Part shown: piece after piece, positions 45,012 to 54,399 of the stretch
Numbering within the stretch: position 1 is the first letter of the stretch
Layout: each line of letters opens with the position of its first letter
NCBI RefSeq assembly: GCF_963667685.1
Contig: NZ_OY763930.1
Span: 403,001-467,000 of the forward strand
Direction: 5' to 3'
Length of the DNA: 64,000 bases
From: Maridesulfovibrio sp.
Lineage (GTDB): Bacteria > Desulfobacterota > Desulfovibrionia > Desulfovibrionales > Desulfovibrionaceae
Made by a program: the position numbers and the translations under genes
The notes under the pieces: generated by a model
Told to the model about the DNA's origin: nothing
What the model saw: only the letters and a program-made list of their open reading frames with translations
Databases searched by the model: none

Positions 45012-45839
45012 CTAAAAATCAATATCAAGGTCGGCTATGGGACCTTCATTTTTCTTCTGATTCTTTTCGAAGGCTTCCAAATCTATAGTCAGAGTAGAAT
45101 CTTCTTCTGAGAGATAGCCGTTATTTTTAAGGTAGGTCCAGAACAAAAGCCCCTCTTCCAGATTGGGGTTCAGTTCAAGAGAATTTTTTATATATTTTAT
45201 GCAGTTTTCAAAATCACCCTGTTCATAATATGCACGGGCTATATTCAAGCACAGATTCTCATCATGCTTGCTGATCTTTTCGGCTTTGAGATAATATTCA
45301 ATGGCCTGATCAACCATTCCGTTTCGACGCAGATTGATGCCGAAATCATTGAAAAGATGCTTATGCTCCGGCTCAAATGTGGACCCGATGCCGACCAGCC
45401 GGCGAAAAATATCTTCCGCTCGCCCGGTTTCCCCCCGCTCGAGATAAGTCAGACCGAGTCCGAAATTGGCTCGCACATTTTCTTCGTCTACATCAATTGC
45501 ATGCCCGAATTCATACTCTGCGCTATAGCCTTCACCATTTGCACGATGCTTTTCTCCACGGGAAATTGATCCTTCAAGCGCATCCATGCTCGGGCGCACT
45601 ATTTCAGCATAATACTCCGGTTCGGGGTGGTAATTATCAAGAAAGGTATCACGCTCAACAGTAAGTTTTGGTCCTGCGGGAACATTGTTATTGTTCAAAG
45701 GCTGCACTTCCAAGGCTCCATTATCCATTTCCTGTGCAAACCAGTATGTTTTCTGCATGGTCTGACGGGTTGTGGTCCCGGTCCCGACTATTGATTCTTT
45801 TCTGGAGGAAAAAACCCCAAAAATTCGGTTTGCAGCCAT
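45012..45839 (-). CDS. TPR-repeat protein, first paralogue
   Basis: A 275-residue soluble protein with about three to four tetratricopeptide repeats between residues 85 and 235 (for example VRANFGLGLTYLERGETGRA and LCLNIARAYYEQGDFENCIK). An N-terminal 70 residues (ending ERDTFLDNYHPEPEYY) are shared only with the neighbouring paralogue and may be a family-specific domain. It is a scaffold by fold; partner unknown. It lies between the second paralogue (45942) and recJ on the same strand. The C-terminal tail is acidic. The ribosome site (AAAGGGG) precedes ATG 45839. Confidence 0.8.
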   Translation of the reverse strand: MAANRIFGVFSSRKESIVGTGTTTRQTMQKTYWFAQEMDNGALEVQPLNNNNVPAGPKLTVERDTFLDNYHPEPEYYAEIVRPSMDALEGSISRGEKHRANGEGYSAEYEFGHAIDVDEENVRANFGLGLTYLERGETGRAEDIFRRLVGIGSTFEPEHKHLFNDFGINLRRNGMVDQAIEYYLKAEKISKHDENLCLNIARAYYEQGDFENCIKYIKNSLELNPNLEEGLLFWTYLKNNGYLSEEDSTLTIDLEAFEKNQKKNEGPIADLDIDF

Positions 45840-45941
45840 AACAACCCCTTTTTAACAATTCATTCCGGCAACGAAACTTTGAACCGCTTTGCCCGGACAA
45901 CGGACCCAGATGATAACAATTTCATTAACACTGCTTCCTGA

Positions 45942-46865
45942 CTAGAAATCCAACTGGATAAGCTTTGATTTCATACAGGAACGCTGTTCCTGCTCAGAAC
46001 TCTGCTCCGGTTCAAGTTCTGAATCATCAAACTCAGGAACATCATCTATTATCACTTTACCGAATTCAACTGTCTTATTTAGCCGCTCCGGTTCTTTTTC
46101 CAGAGATTGCTCGAATTCTTCAGTAGCGATTGCTACCTCACCATTATCGTTCATAAAACCATTTATCAGCAGAAAATCTTTAAACAAACCGGCTTCATCA
46201 AAGGAAGGATTCAATGACAGGGATTTTTCAAGGTATACAATGCATCCCCTGATATCTCCCTTTTCAAAATATGCCCGCGAAATATTCAAGCACAGGTTTT
46301 CATCGTCATCGCAAAGCTCTTCAGCCCTATGGTAATATTTAAGCGCATGATCAAACATACGGTTTTTACGCATACTTATGCCGAACTCATTAAACAGGTG
46401 TTTGTGTTCAGCAGTGTAAATAGCTTTAAGCCTGACCAATCTTTTGAAAACGTCTTCAGCCCGTTCAACTTCACCGCGCTCAAGAAAAGTCAACCCCAAT
46501 CCGAAATTGGCCCGGACATTCTCTTCATCTACAGCAACAGCAGAACTGAACTCATACTCTGCACTATAACTTTCTTCCCTGTTACGATGCCCTTCTCCTC
46601 GTTTTATGCGCTCATTCTGACGCATAAGGTTTGGTAGGACCGTGTTGGCATAAAACTCAGGCTCAGGGTGATAATTGGACAAAAATCTTTCTCTGGGTAT
46701 CAGGAGTTTAGGTCCGGTAGGGATGTTATGATTGTTCAAAGCCTGAACTTCAACATCCCCACTCTCCAACTCCTGAACAGCCCAATATGATTTCTGCACA
46801 TCACCCCGGTGTTTAAAATCCCCGGTACGTGAGGAAAATATACCTTGAGCAAGAGTTACAGCCAT
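45942..46865 (-). CDS. TPR-repeat protein, second paralogue
   Basis: A 307-residue protein closely similar to the 45012 protein over residues 1-240 (shared NYHPEPEFYA, YSAEYEF, VDEENVRANFGLGLTFLERG). It differs by a longer acidic C-terminus (many Glu/Gln residues, ending MKSKLIQLDF). The pair arose by tandem duplication. As with its neighbour no function is proposed beyond TPR-mediated binding. It starts 12 nt after the pyrF stop codon, which suggests co-expression with nucleotide synthesis genes, though no metabolic link is evident. Confidence 0.8.
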   Translation of the reverse strand: MAVTLAQGIFSSRTGDFKHRGDVQKSYWAVQELESGDVEVQALNNHNIPTGPKLLIPRERFLSNYHPEPEFYANTVLPNLMRQNERIKRGEGHRNREESYSAEYEFSSAVAVDEENVRANFGLGLTFLERGEVERAEDVFKRLVRLKAIYTAEHKHLFNEFGISMRKNRMFDHALKYYHRAEELCDDDENLCLNISRAYFEKGDIRGCIVYLEKSLSLNPSFDEAGLFKDFLLINGFMNDNGEVAIATEEFEQSLEKEPERLNKTVEFGKVIIDDVPEFDDSELEPEQSSEQEQRSCMKSKLIQLDF

Positions 46866-46876
46866 CTTCCCAAACG

Positions 46877-47569
46877 CTATCCTTCCATTTCGGCAACAAT
46901 TCTGCGGGCAGCCTCGGCAGGATCATCAGCTCCGGTAATCGGTCTGCCAACAACAAGAAAGTTGGAACCGCGGTCCACTGCTTGAGCCGGAGTTACAACC
47001 CTACGCTGGTCATCGGAAACGGAAGCCGGTCTGATGCCCGGGGTAAGGGCCAGAAAATCTTTGCCGCATTTTTCCTTAATAGCTTCAACTTCAAGACCGG
47101 AGCAAACCACACCGTCCAATCCGGCCTGAGAAGAAGCAAGAGCAAGGTCAAGTACCGCGGAACCAAGTCCGTCAGGAACCGGGAAAGGAATGTCGTCTTC
47201 GTCCATGCTGGTCAGGATGGTGATCGCCATGAGCAATGGGCCATCAGTGCCGTTTGCACCTTCAACACGGCCTTCACGGGCGGCAATTGCCATACGTTCC
47301 CCGCCAAGAGCATGCAGACTGAGCATATCAGCCCCGGCACGTGTCGCAGAGCGTACCGCGCCTTTTACTGTATTGGGAATATCGAAAAATTTCAGGTCCA
47401 CAAATACCTTAAAGCCCATTTCTTTAAAACGAACTATAATTTCAGGACCTTCGGCGCAAAAAAGTTCAAGACCAACTTTTACCCAAGGTGCCACACCGCG
47501 CACTTTTTCAGCCATTTCAATGGCACTCTGCGCATCTTTAAAATCAAGGGCAACGACTAATTCAGACAT
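46877..47569 (-). CDS. pyrF: Orotidine-5'-phosphate decarboxylase PyrF
   Basis: A 230-residue TIM-barrel enzyme that makes UMP from OMP. Seen: VALDFKDAQSA at residues 6-16 (Asp/Lys), the catalytic tetrad region VFVDLKFFDIPNTV near 56-69 (the DLKxxDIPxT motif), and LALTPGIRPAS near 172 with the phosphate-binding loop VVGRPITGADDP near 203. The length is close to E. coli PyrF (245). Start ATG 47569 is 1 nt after the gmk stop; the gmk tail supplies GGGAG as ribosome site. So pyrimidine and purine nucleotide genes are translated from one message. Confidence 0.95.
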   Translation of the reverse strand: MSELVVALDFKDAQSAIEMAEKVRGVAPWVKVGLELFCAEGPEIIVRFKEMGFKVFVDLKFFDIPNTVKGAVRSATRAGADMLSLHALGGERMAIAAREGRVEGANGTDGPLLMAITILTSMDEDDIPFPVPDGLGSAVLDLALASSQAGLDGVVCSGLEVEAIKEKCGKDFLALTPGIRPASVSDDQRRVVTPAQAVDRGSNFLVVGRPITGADDPAEAARRIVAEMEG

Positions 47570-47570
47570 A

Positions 47571-48203
47571 TTACTCCCAAGTGCTTAAAATACTTTCCAG
47601 AAGTCCCGGGTTGCTACAGGGACGGTTTTTACCGGCAAGATAAATAGCTCTAAGCTCCCCATAAGCCTTATCCAGATCATCGTTGACGATCCAATACTCA
47701 AACTTGGGGGCGGAAGCCATTTCCTTCATGGCATTCATCATTCTGCGATTAATGACATGCTCTGTATCGGTATTGCGTCCTTCAAGCCTTCTGCGCAACT
47801 CGCCGTAAGAAGGAGGCATCATGAAAACAAAAATCCCGTCCGGCATGGTTTCCATAAGCTGCATACATCCCTGAAAATCAATATCGAATAGGACGTCCAT
47901 GCCCTTAAAGAGCATCTTCTCAACCGGCTTTTTAGGGGTACCGTAGAAATTGCCGTGAACCTCTGCCCATTCAGCAAATTCCCCTGCTTCGAGCTTCTCG
48001 TTAAATTCCTCAACGCTGAGAAAAGAATAATCTTCCCCTTCAACCTCGCCTGCGCGTGGCTCACGGGTGGTGCAGGAGATTGAAAAACCAACCTGCGGAA
48101 ACTCTTCACGCAGCTTTTTTACCAAGGTGCTTTTCCCGGTACCTGAAGGTGCGCAAAGAACCAGCACCTGCCCTTTTTTCCCCGGGGTCAAAACATCACT
48201 CAT
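47571..48203 (-). CDS. gmk: Guanylate kinase
   Basis: A 210-residue kinase that phosphorylates GMP to GDP. P-loop [15 protein letters not shown] near residues 17-31, a GMP-binding [19 protein letters not shown] near 40, an FLSVEEFN segment near 65, and a DIDFQG segment near 104. The length and motifs are standard. ATG 48203 has GGAG 7 nt upstream; a longer frame extends 50 codons further through remA and is not family-like. It overlaps the remA stop by 8 nt. The yicC-remA-gmk gene order is shared by many bacteria. Confidence 0.95.
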   Translation of the reverse strand: MSDVLTPGKKGQVLVLCAPSGTGKSTLVKKLREEFPQVGFSISCTTREPRAGEVEGEDYSFLSVEEFNEKLEAGEFAEWAEVHGNFYGTPKKPVEKMLFKGMDVLFDIDFQGCMQLMETMPDGIFVFMMPPSYGELRRRLEGRNTDTEHVINRRMMNAMKEMASAPKFEYWIVNDDLDKAYGELRAIYLAGKNRPCSNPGLLESILSTWE

Positions 48204-48456
48204 TTTCGCTCTCCTCGGATGTATAACGATGTCCGATTGTTTCCGCCTGAATAGCCGAAAGAATGACGTGGTTGGAATCGGTAACGATGATGGAACGTGT
48301 TTTTCGCCCTTGAGTAGCGTCCACCAGACGCCCTTCCTGCCTTGCATCCTCACGCAGTCTGCGCATAGGTGAAGAGGAAGGGTTTACGATGGTGATTACC
48401 CGGCTGGAAACTACAAAGTTACCGAAACCGATATTTAATAGTGTCTGCTTCTGCAT
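48196..48456 (-). CDS. remA: RemA/DUF370 family protein
   Basis: An 86-residue protein of the DUF370 family. The family N-terminus [15 protein letters not shown] and the middle [24 protein letters not shown] are clear, and a [10 protein letters not shown] strand follows. In Bacillus RemA is a DNA-binding activator of matrix genes; the family is found next to gmk in many phyla, so a nucleotide-linked or cell-wall-linked role is also discussed. Its role in this organism is inferred. It lies 10 nt after the yicC stop. Confidence 0.88.
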   Translation of the reverse strand: MQKQTLLNIGFGNFVVSSRVITIVNPSSSPMRRLREDARQEGRLVDATQGRKTRSIIVTDSNHVILSAIQAETIGHRYTSEESENE

Positions 48457-48465
48457 TTTACCGAA

Positions 48466-49347
48466 TTACTCAATATTTTGAACCTGTTCACGGCACTTTT
48501 CAAGTTCTGCCTTGAATTCGACCACTATTCTGCTCACATCAACATCCTGACACTTGTTGCCGCAGGTGTTGATTTCCCTGAAAGTTTCCTGCAACAGAAA
48601 GTCAAGACGCTTGCCGGCATCTTTATTACCGCGCAGAACTTCAAAAATACGTTCCAGATGGGCATCAAGTCTGGTTATTTCCTCGGAAACATCCAGTTTA
48701 TCAGTAAGAATCGAAACTTCCTGCACCATGCGGTCTTCAATATATTCGGCGCCTAGGTTTTCCATATTACCCTTCACTCTTTCAATTAGGGCTTCACGCT
48801 TTGCTTCAAGGATCTCAGGAATTCTTACCTTTATTTTTTCAGTATATTCCTTGAGCAGAGTAAAACGCTCTTCAAGATCACGAACAAGGTCAGCACCTTC
48901 GTCCTTTCTTGATTCGCGCCAATTAGCCAGAGCCTTTTCAAGCCCTTCACTGATTGATTCGGCCATATCCGGATCAGGTTCGCTTGAAGCATCACGCCAC
49001 AATCCGGAAATAGTGAACAAGCGGTTGTAATCAGGGGTAAACTCCACACCGTCAGCAGCAGCCATATCCTTAAGCTGGTCAATCATAGCCTTGGCCTGAA
49101 GCTGATTCAGGCTGATTCCCAGCAGTTCGGTGCTGAAAACTTCCAGATTAAGGGAGAGGTCCACACGGCCACGAGAGCCGTATTTGCGGACAACTTTTTC
49201 CCAGCGGGATTCATAACCGCGCAGGGAATTGGGCAGACGCCATTTCAAATCCAGAAAACGGGAATTCACACTGCGGATTTCCCAAACATGGCTCCATTTA
49301 TCTTCGGTGATCTCTGCGCGACCAAATCCGGTCATACTTATGGGCAT
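48466..49347 (-). CDS. yicC: YicC-family endoribonuclease
   Basis: A 293-residue protein beginning MPISMTGFGRAE, the diagnostic family N-terminus, followed by RSVNSRFLDLKWRLP near 26 and the C-terminal signature GKRLDFLLQETFREINTCGNKC near 260-281 (the DFLxQExxRExNTxxxK motif). YicC proteins are RNA-binding ribonucleases; in E. coli the protein promotes decay of a small RNA. The length equals E. coli YicC. The ribosome site AAGGAGA precedes ATG 49347. It heads the seven-gene minus-strand operon that runs to recJ. Confidence 0.92.
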   Translation of the reverse strand: MPISMTGFGRAEITEDKWSHVWEIRSVNSRFLDLKWRLPNSLRGYESRWEKVVRKYGSRGRVDLSLNLEVFSTELLGISLNQLQAKAMIDQLKDMAAADGVEFTPDYNRLFTISGLWRDASSEPDPDMAESISEGLEKALANWRESRKDEGADLVRDLEERFTLLKEYTEKIKVRIPEILEAKREALIERVKGNMENLGAEYIEDRMVQEVSILTDKLDVSEEITRLDAHLERIFEVLRGNKDAGKRLDFLLQETFREINTCGNKCQDVDVSRIVVEFKAELEKCREQVQNIE

Positions 49348-49359
49348 TGATATATCTCC

Positions 49360-49450
49360 TTGCCTTCGGCGAATCTTGCGGGAACCTTAAAGCTTTTTAC
49401 AAAGCGGTTTAAGAATCCCAATGCTTTTTGAGTTTCGCCTGGAGGTTTTT
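49360..49450. repeat. Degenerate intergenic repeat between mtaB and yicC
   Basis: Shares TTCGGCGAATC, GGAACCTTAAAGC, CGGTTTAAGAATCCCAA and TTTCGCCTGGAGG with other dispersed copies. It contains a possible AAAGCTTTTT/AAAGCGGTTT stem and is the whole gap. Confidence 0.5.
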
Positions 49451-49454
49451 AAAT

Positions 49455-50732
49455 TTATTTTATTTTTACCAACAAGCAGCCGTCCTTAACAGCTACGGGT
49501 TTTACTTCTACTAAATCTCGGGGCACTTTCTCTTCGAATCCTTCGTCCAGAATGCATGTGGAATAGAACTCACAGATGCCCTTTGCTTTATTTTGGAAAA
49601 GGACTTTCAGGGAATCCATTTCTAAAACTTTCTGCAAGAAAGAATTCTTCTTTTCTTCAACAAGTTCACGCAGAATCCGGCCTCTTTCCTTTTTAGTCTT
49701 TCCATTCAACTGACCTTTCATTACTGCGGCTGCGGTTCCCGGACGAATAGAGTACGGAAAAACGTGCGCATAAGAAAGAGGAAGTTTTCGGCAAAATTCA
49801 AGCGTATTTTGAAATTCTTCCACGGTTTCACCGGGAAATCCGGTCAGGATATCTGCTCCAAGGCCGAAAACTGGCCATATTTCCTTCAGCTTATCCAGAA
49901 AGACCAGCACGTCTTCCGGTTTGTAATGGCCCCGCCCCATGCGCTTAAGCACCTGACGGTCACCGCTTTGCAACGAAAGATGCAGTTGCGGACAGATAAG
50001 TGCTGACCTGGAAAAGACTTCCAAAGCACGCTCATTCAGCTGTCCCGGCTCAAGGGAACTGATCCGCAACCTGACCCGACCACCCCATTCGGCAGCGAAC
50101 TCATCTTCGATACGCTCCATTAAATCCCAAAAATCAAAGCTATCAGCAAAACCGCGTCCGTAATGACTGAGGTTGATACCACTGATTATCATTTCTCGAA
50201 ATCCTGCATCAAGCAGACGCCTGATTTCACGAACCACGTCATCAGCTTCACGGCTAACGCTCGGGCCTCTTGTAATAGGGACAATGCAGTATGTGCAGCG
50301 GTGTGAGCATCCATCCTGAACTTTGACGACAGCTCTGGACCGCTCGTAGTCATCAATTTCAAAAGGCTGAAAAATTGTCTCACCGTCAGTGGCTTCAGGC
50401 TTTTTATCAAGCTTGAGAAGTTCGTACTTTCGTTCCTGCGGCAGAACTTCCGCCACTCCGGGGAGTTCTGAAAGTTCTTTGGCAAAGACCTGCGCCGCAC
50501 AACCGGCGATAATTATTTTTCCTTCGGGATTGCGCCGGTTTATAGCACGTACAGTCTGACGCAGATCGCTCAGGGCCGCAGCAGTCACCGCGCAGGAATT
50601 GATTACAATCTCATCGGCTTCCGCGTCATTTGCAGCCTGCTCATAGCCCATGCTCAGCCAGCGTTCTCGGACAGATTCGCTTTCATATTGGTTGATCTTG
50701 CAACCTAAAGTGGTAATCCAGAATTTTTTCAT
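49455..50732 (-). CDS. mtaB: tRNA t6A37 methylthiotransferase MtaB
   Basis: A 425-residue radical SAM methylthiotransferase that makes ms2t6A37. The N-terminal MTTase domain has TLGCKINQYES (residues 8-18), INSCAV near 46 and IAGCAAQ near 78, giving the auxiliary cluster cysteines. The radical SAM core has GCSHRCTYCIVP near 139-150 (CX3CX2C), then GINLSHYG near 183. A C-terminal TRAM-like beta barrel follows. It acts on tRNA already carrying t6A made by the Sua5 pathway (26558). A 46-nt gap separates it from the upstream DEAD helicase. Confidence 0.94.
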   Translation of the reverse strand: MKKFWITTLGCKINQYESESVRERWLSMGYEQAANDAEADEIVINSCAVTAAALSDLRQTVRAINRRNPEGKIIIAGCAAQVFAKELSELPGVAEVLPQERKYELLKLDKKPEATDGETIFQPFEIDDYERSRAVVKVQDGCSHRCTYCIVPITRGPSVSREADDVVREIRRLLDAGFREMIISGINLSHYGRGFADSFDFWDLMERIEDEFAAEWGGRVRLRISSLEPGQLNERALEVFSRSALICPQLHLSLQSGDRQVLKRMGRGHYKPEDVLVFLDKLKEIWPVFGLGADILTGFPGETVEEFQNTLEFCRKLPLSYAHVFPYSIRPGTAAAVMKGQLNGKTKKERGRILRELVEEKKNSFLQKVLEMDSLKVLFQNKAKGICEFYSTCILDEGFEEKVPRDLVEVKPVAVKDGCLLVKIK

Positions 50733-50778
50733 TTCATGTCCATATTATCGGCTTCATTTACCATGGAGCCGACAGATA

Positions 50779-51999
50779 TTAAATATATTTCTTTTTTGAC
50801 CGGGAGTTACGTTTCTTACTGCCATTGCTTTCAGAATGGGAAGCGAAGTCAGGCTTGGGTGCGCTGTAATTGAATTTATCCAGATAAAAAATATCCAGCC
50901 CGTAACCAAGCTCCTCTTCAATTTCAGCCAGCCGGGGCTTATCTTCATCTGCGACAAAAGTATATGCTGTTCCTTTGGAATCCGCCCGTCCGGTTCTTCC
51001 GGTACGGTGAACGAAAATTTCCACGTTGTCCGGCATGTCATAATTAATAACGTGGGATATATTTGAACAGTCAATGCCTCTCGCTGCAAGATCTGTAGCA
51101 ACCAGTACGGTGAAATCTCCGAATTTAAAACCGTTAAGGGTGCGGTTACGTTTGCTCTGGGAAAGGTCGCCATGCAGGTCAGCAGCAGCCAGCCCACCTT
51201 TGGCCAGACGACCTGCGAGCCTTCTGGCCCAGCGTTTGGTGCGCACGAATACAAGTACTCGTGTAAATTCAATTTCATCCAACAGAACTTTGAGGAAACT
51301 CTGTTTCAAATGCAGCGGAACAGGACAACAAAAATGATCTACCCCGTCAGCGCTTACCGTTACCGCCACTCGAATGATCTCAGGATCACTCAGAATATTT
51401 TGGGCAAGGTTGCTGATTTCATCCGGCATAGTAGCCGAGAACATAAGGTTCTGTCGCTTGGCGGGAAGTGCTGCCAATATTTTTTGCACTTCTTCCATGA
51501 AGCCCATATCGAGCATACGATCAGCCTCATCCATAACAAGGGTGTCTACACCGGAAAGATCAATTTCCCCCCGCTCAAGAAGATCAAGCAGCCTGCCGGG
51601 AGTGGCATTAACAATAGTAACTTTTCTGGATTCATTAGCCTGCTTTGCAATACCTGCACCGCCATAGACGGCGGTACTGCGAATTCCGGTCTGCCTGCCC
51701 AGCTCTATAAAACTGTCGTGGGTCTGCAAGGCAAGCTCACGAGTAGGCGAAAGTACCAGCACACGAACCGGACCGCGTTTACCGGCTTCGGCATCGAGCA
51801 GCCGTTGCAGCACGGGTAGAACAAAAGCGGCGGTCTTGCCCGTTCCTGTCTGGGCAAGTCCCATGACATCGCGCCCCAAAAGTACGGCGGGAATAGCCTT
51901 CAGCTGTACCGGGGTCGGTTCCTCATACCCGGCACTGCGAATGCCGGAGACAAGGCGCATGTCAAATTTAAACTGGTCGAAACTCAAAAAAGACTCCAT
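50779..51999 (-). CDS. DEAD-box RNA helicase (RhlE-like)
   Basis: A 406-residue ATP-dependent RNA helicase. Motifs: Q motif PTPVQLKAIP near 28, I AQTGTGKTAA near 49, Ia SPTRELA near 87, Ib TPGRL near 132, II VMDEADRMLD near 151, III SATMP near 183, IV VLVFVRTKRWA near 249, V VATDLAARGID near 302 and VI HRTGRTGRA near 331. A basic C-terminal tail (GSKKRNSRSKKKY) is typical of RhlE-type helicases. It should unwind short RNA duplexes in ribosome assembly or decay. ATG 51999 has GGAAGG 8 nt upstream; a longer frame reads into the repeat and is not real. Confidence 0.93.
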   Translation of the reverse strand: MESFLSFDQFKFDMRLVSGIRSAGYEEPTPVQLKAIPAVLLGRDVMGLAQTGTGKTAAFVLPVLQRLLDAEAGKRGPVRVLVLSPTRELALQTHDSFIELGRQTGIRSTAVYGGAGIAKQANESRKVTIVNATPGRLLDLLERGEIDLSGVDTLVMDEADRMLDMGFMEEVQKILAALPAKRQNLMFSATMPDEISNLAQNILSDPEIIRVAVTVSADGVDHFCCPVPLHLKQSFLKVLLDEIEFTRVLVFVRTKRWARRLAGRLAKGGLAAADLHGDLSQSKRNRTLNGFKFGDFTVLVATDLAARGIDCSNISHVINYDMPDNVEIFVHRTGRTGRADSKGTAYTFVADEDKPRLAEIEEELGYGLDIFYLDKFNYSAPKPDFASHSESNGSKKRNSRSKKKYI

Positions 52000-52004
52000 A
52001 TTTG

Positions 52005-52195
52005 TTGCCTTCCCCGGACCCCATCCCCTCTTCCCAAAAGACGTTTTAGCTATGCTTCGCAAGCAGTTTTTCTATAGCGTCTTTTTAAATTAAACTCAGC
52101 GAAGCTTAATAAAAGTTTTAGGAGAGTCCAGAGAACCCTTTTCCAAAAGGGTTCTTTGGCCGCCGGAGGCAAATCAATTCATTCTTAAAAGCGCG
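52005..52195. repeat. Degenerate intergenic repeat upstream of the DEAD-box gene
   Basis: Dispersed family member. Words include CCCATCCCC, ACGTTTTAGCTATGCTTCGC, AAGCTTAATAAAAGTTTTAGG, a hairpin GAACCCTTTT/AAAAGGGTTC (52131-52161) and GGCCGCCGGAGGC. The hairpin could terminate or attenuate transcription. Confidence 0.6.
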
Positions 52196-52209
52196 ATAGC
52201 GCATCAAAT

Positions 52210-52238
52210 AAAAAAAGCGCGCCCCTTTCGAGGCGCGC
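52210..52238 (-). terminator. Terminator of the 52280 methyltransferase gene
   Basis: Minus strand GCGCGCC and GGCGCGC (7 bp) followed by TTTTTTT, 42 nt after the stop. Confidence 0.92.
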
Positions 52239-52279
52239 GGATAATTATATATTTATGATGCTGTGTAAAGTGCCGGATT

Positions 52280-53269
52280 TTACCACCTGCGCGGAAGCCT
52301 GCGCTGTGCCCATTCGGAAAGGTAGGGCAGCAGTTCTTCGCCGAGCTGATGCAGGGGTACGATATTTCCTTCAATTATGATGCCTTGCGGAAACAAATTC
52401 ATATCGTGATATTCTTTTGGCCCCTGAAAAGCGGTATTTTTGGCCAGCAGCACGGAAACATTAAGATCCTTGCAAAAGGCTATCAGTCCTTCCGGAAAGA
52501 AGGCCGCATCCTTGATATTTTTACCAAGAACTCGAAAAAGGGTCTTACAGATGGAAACAAAATGTTCACGGCGCAAAGGCTGGTGCATTGCGGCCACGGT
52601 CTCGTTGGAAACAAAAGTCACAACCTTGCTGGTCAGCGGCTCGTAATTTTTAGCGTCGCGCGCATCACCGAGAATTATTTCAGCAATGCCCAGTTCCTTG
52701 AAAATCTTATAACTCTGCAGGCCGACCATTTTATCATACTCAATACCGTAAAGGATAATCTTCTTGAATCCATTACGGCGGGCATGAATATGCTGTGCAA
52801 GCAGAAGAATTCCGGTCCCTGTTCCAATATCCAGACCGACATATTCCTCCTGCTCAAGGAGTTTTGGAGAAATATTCTGAGTAACTATAGAACGAATGAT
52901 ATGACTGGTTTTGGTAATGTCTGCCAGCATCCGCAAAGAAAAAGACCACTGACGCAGGTAGTTCATCAGCTCTATGTCATCATCAGGTTCGTTGAGACTT
53001 CGGTGGCGGCTGAACATTTCACAAAGCTTGCTTACTTCTTCGAGCGGAACCGGCCTGTCAAAGCCGCCCTTATGTACGTAACAATAGAAAAATTTAAGGA
53101 CCATTCCCATAATCATGGAATCGGAAATTCTAACCGAAGGATCACTCATGCGGTCAACATCCGCCATAAGGGATGTATCTGAATATAGAGAAGGATCAAT
53201 GACCATCTCTTCCGGTCCCATGAAGGCATGGTGAATTTTACCCATTTCTAAAGTGCTCTGTTCCTGCAT
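52280..53269 (-). CDS. SAM-dependent methyltransferase-fold protein
   Basis: A 329-residue soluble protein. Motif I of class I methyltransferases is YVGLDIGTGTGILLLAQ near residue 147-163, and acidic Asp of motif II is in YGIEYDK near 180. The rest has no recognised family: residues 1-130 are helical (for example DIELMNYLRQWSFSLR) and the end (PYLSEWAQRRLPRRW) is basic. The substrate is unknown. It could act on a small molecule, RNA or protein. It is monocistronic with its own terminator. The gap to 53541 holds one more terminator and AT-rich DNA only. Confidence 0.7.
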   Translation of the reverse strand: MQEQSTLEMGKIHHAFMGPEEMVIDPSLYSDTSLMADVDRMSDPSVRISDSMIMGMVLKFFYCYVHKGGFDRPVPLEEVSKLCEMFSRHRSLNEPDDDIELMNYLRQWSFSLRMLADITKTSHIIRSIVTQNISPKLLEQEEYVGLDIGTGTGILLLAQHIHARRNGFKKIILYGIEYDKMVGLQSYKIFKELGIAEIILGDARDAKNYEPLTSKVVTFVSNETVAAMHQPLRREHFVSICKTLFRVLGKNIKDAAFFPEGLIAFCKDLNVSVLLAKNTAFQGPKEYHDMNLFPQGIIIEGNIVPLHQLGEELLPYLSEWAQRRLPRRW

Positions 53270-53448
53270 TTAACCACTCCTTACAAACATCATATACTAA
53301 AACCATGGAGGCACGCTTTACCTACTGCCGGAAAGGATGCACAGACTGTTCCCATTTGTTAAGAAGTATCATTTCTTTAGTATAAATATTTTCTAGACTT
53401 TTACATAACACACTTTTTTTATTATATTTTATTTTTTTAAAAAAACGC

Positions 53449-53480
53449 AAAAAAGGCCGTTTTCAAAAATGAAAACGGCC
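53449..53480 (-). terminator. Terminator of the RNase H-like nuclease gene
   Basis: Minus strand GGCCGTTTTC and GAAAACGGCC (10 bp, 6-nt loop) followed by TTTTTT. Confidence 0.92.
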
Positions 53481-53541
53481 CGTAGAGGCAAAAAATTCCA
53501 TCCGCAAGTGCACCCATAAAAATCCGGTATCGGCAAAAAAA

Positions 53542-54399
53542 TTAAAACCGCCTATAGGAACTCTCTCCGGAATATTTTGCCCGGACAGCATCCACCACGT
53601 CCCTGTGGGCACGATATGGGTTGACCGGTTCAATCTTCTCGGTAAGAGGCTCAACACCGTGCTGCGGGAACCGTTCAATGTGCAGGTTGTATCCTTTGAT
53701 CATAAGATTTTCCAGATTCACACTGTCCAGAACATTATAAGCAAGAAGAGTTTCAAGGGCGCGTTCATTCCCGTTCATTTCATACTCGTTCCAGAGGAGC
53801 ACAGCAAAATACCCGTCCAACCCTTCAGCATCACCACGATCCATACCGAAATAATGCTCGATACCCTTAAGTCCGCCGGTGATCCCCAGAGCGCGGAAAA
53901 CAAAACGCAAGTCAATATGGGCGGCTTCCACCTTGATCCCGAAATATTTTTCAATAAACGGCACATCAAAACATTTGCCGTTAAAGCTTACAATCAATGG
54001 ATAACGGGCTATTTCATCCTCAAAATCATATAAATTCTTACCCTGAACGTAAGTCTTGATATCTTTCCCATTCCAGAGAGCAATGGTAGTTATATCGCAA
54101 CTGTGGGCATCAGTCCCGGTGGTTTCAATATCAATATACGCTACATTCTCCCGGAAATGCGAATACATCCGCCACTGGTCTGATGCCGGCAGACGGTCCG
54201 CAAACCAACAGGCATCACTTTTAGCCAGTCTGCGTTTAGATTCATCGCACCCTTCTTCCAAAGCATATATTTTTGCTTCTGAGAGAGGAGGAGCAACGCC
54301 GCCTAAAATATCATCCCAGTCATTCACCCCGGCCTGCCAGATCTTGGCCTCGGTGGAGCTTCCTATTCCCTTCAGGTGACAAAATGTTCTTTCGAGCAT
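53542..54399 (-). CDS. RNase H-like 3'-5' exonuclease domain protein (YprB-like)
   Basis: A 285-residue soluble protein. Residues 85-250 contain exonuclease motifs: VAYIDIETTG (I, Asp and Glu, near 87), IVSFNGKCFDVPFIEKY (II, near 135) and LLAYNVLDSVNLENL (III, near 220). The N-terminal 80 residues include a short helix-hairpin-like segment (CHLKGIGSSTEAKIW). It is similar to YprB-type nucleases found fused or adjacent to helicases; the substrate (DNA or RNA) is unknown. It is a one-gene unit with its own terminator and shares a divergent region with the PilZ gene. Confidence 0.75.
   Translation of the reverse strand: MLERTFCHLKGIGSSTEAKIWQAGVNDWDDILGGVAPPLSEAKIYALEEGCDESKRRLAKSDACWFADRLPASDQWRMYSHFRENVAYIDIETTGTDAHSCDITTIALWNGKDIKTYVQGKNLYDFEDEIARYPLIVSFNGKCFDVPFIEKYFGIKVEAAHIDLRFVFRALGITGGLKGIEHYFGMDRGDAEGLDGYFAVLLWNEYEMNGNERALETLLAYNVLDSVNLENLMIKGYNLHIERFPQHGVEPLTEKIEPVNPYRAHRDVVDAVRAKYSGESSYRRF

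Noticed and set aside
50754..51278. A 174-residue frame within the DEAD-box helicase gene
   Set aside because: Same-strand out-of-frame shadow of the helicase; its codon pattern and lack of motifs do not support a gene.
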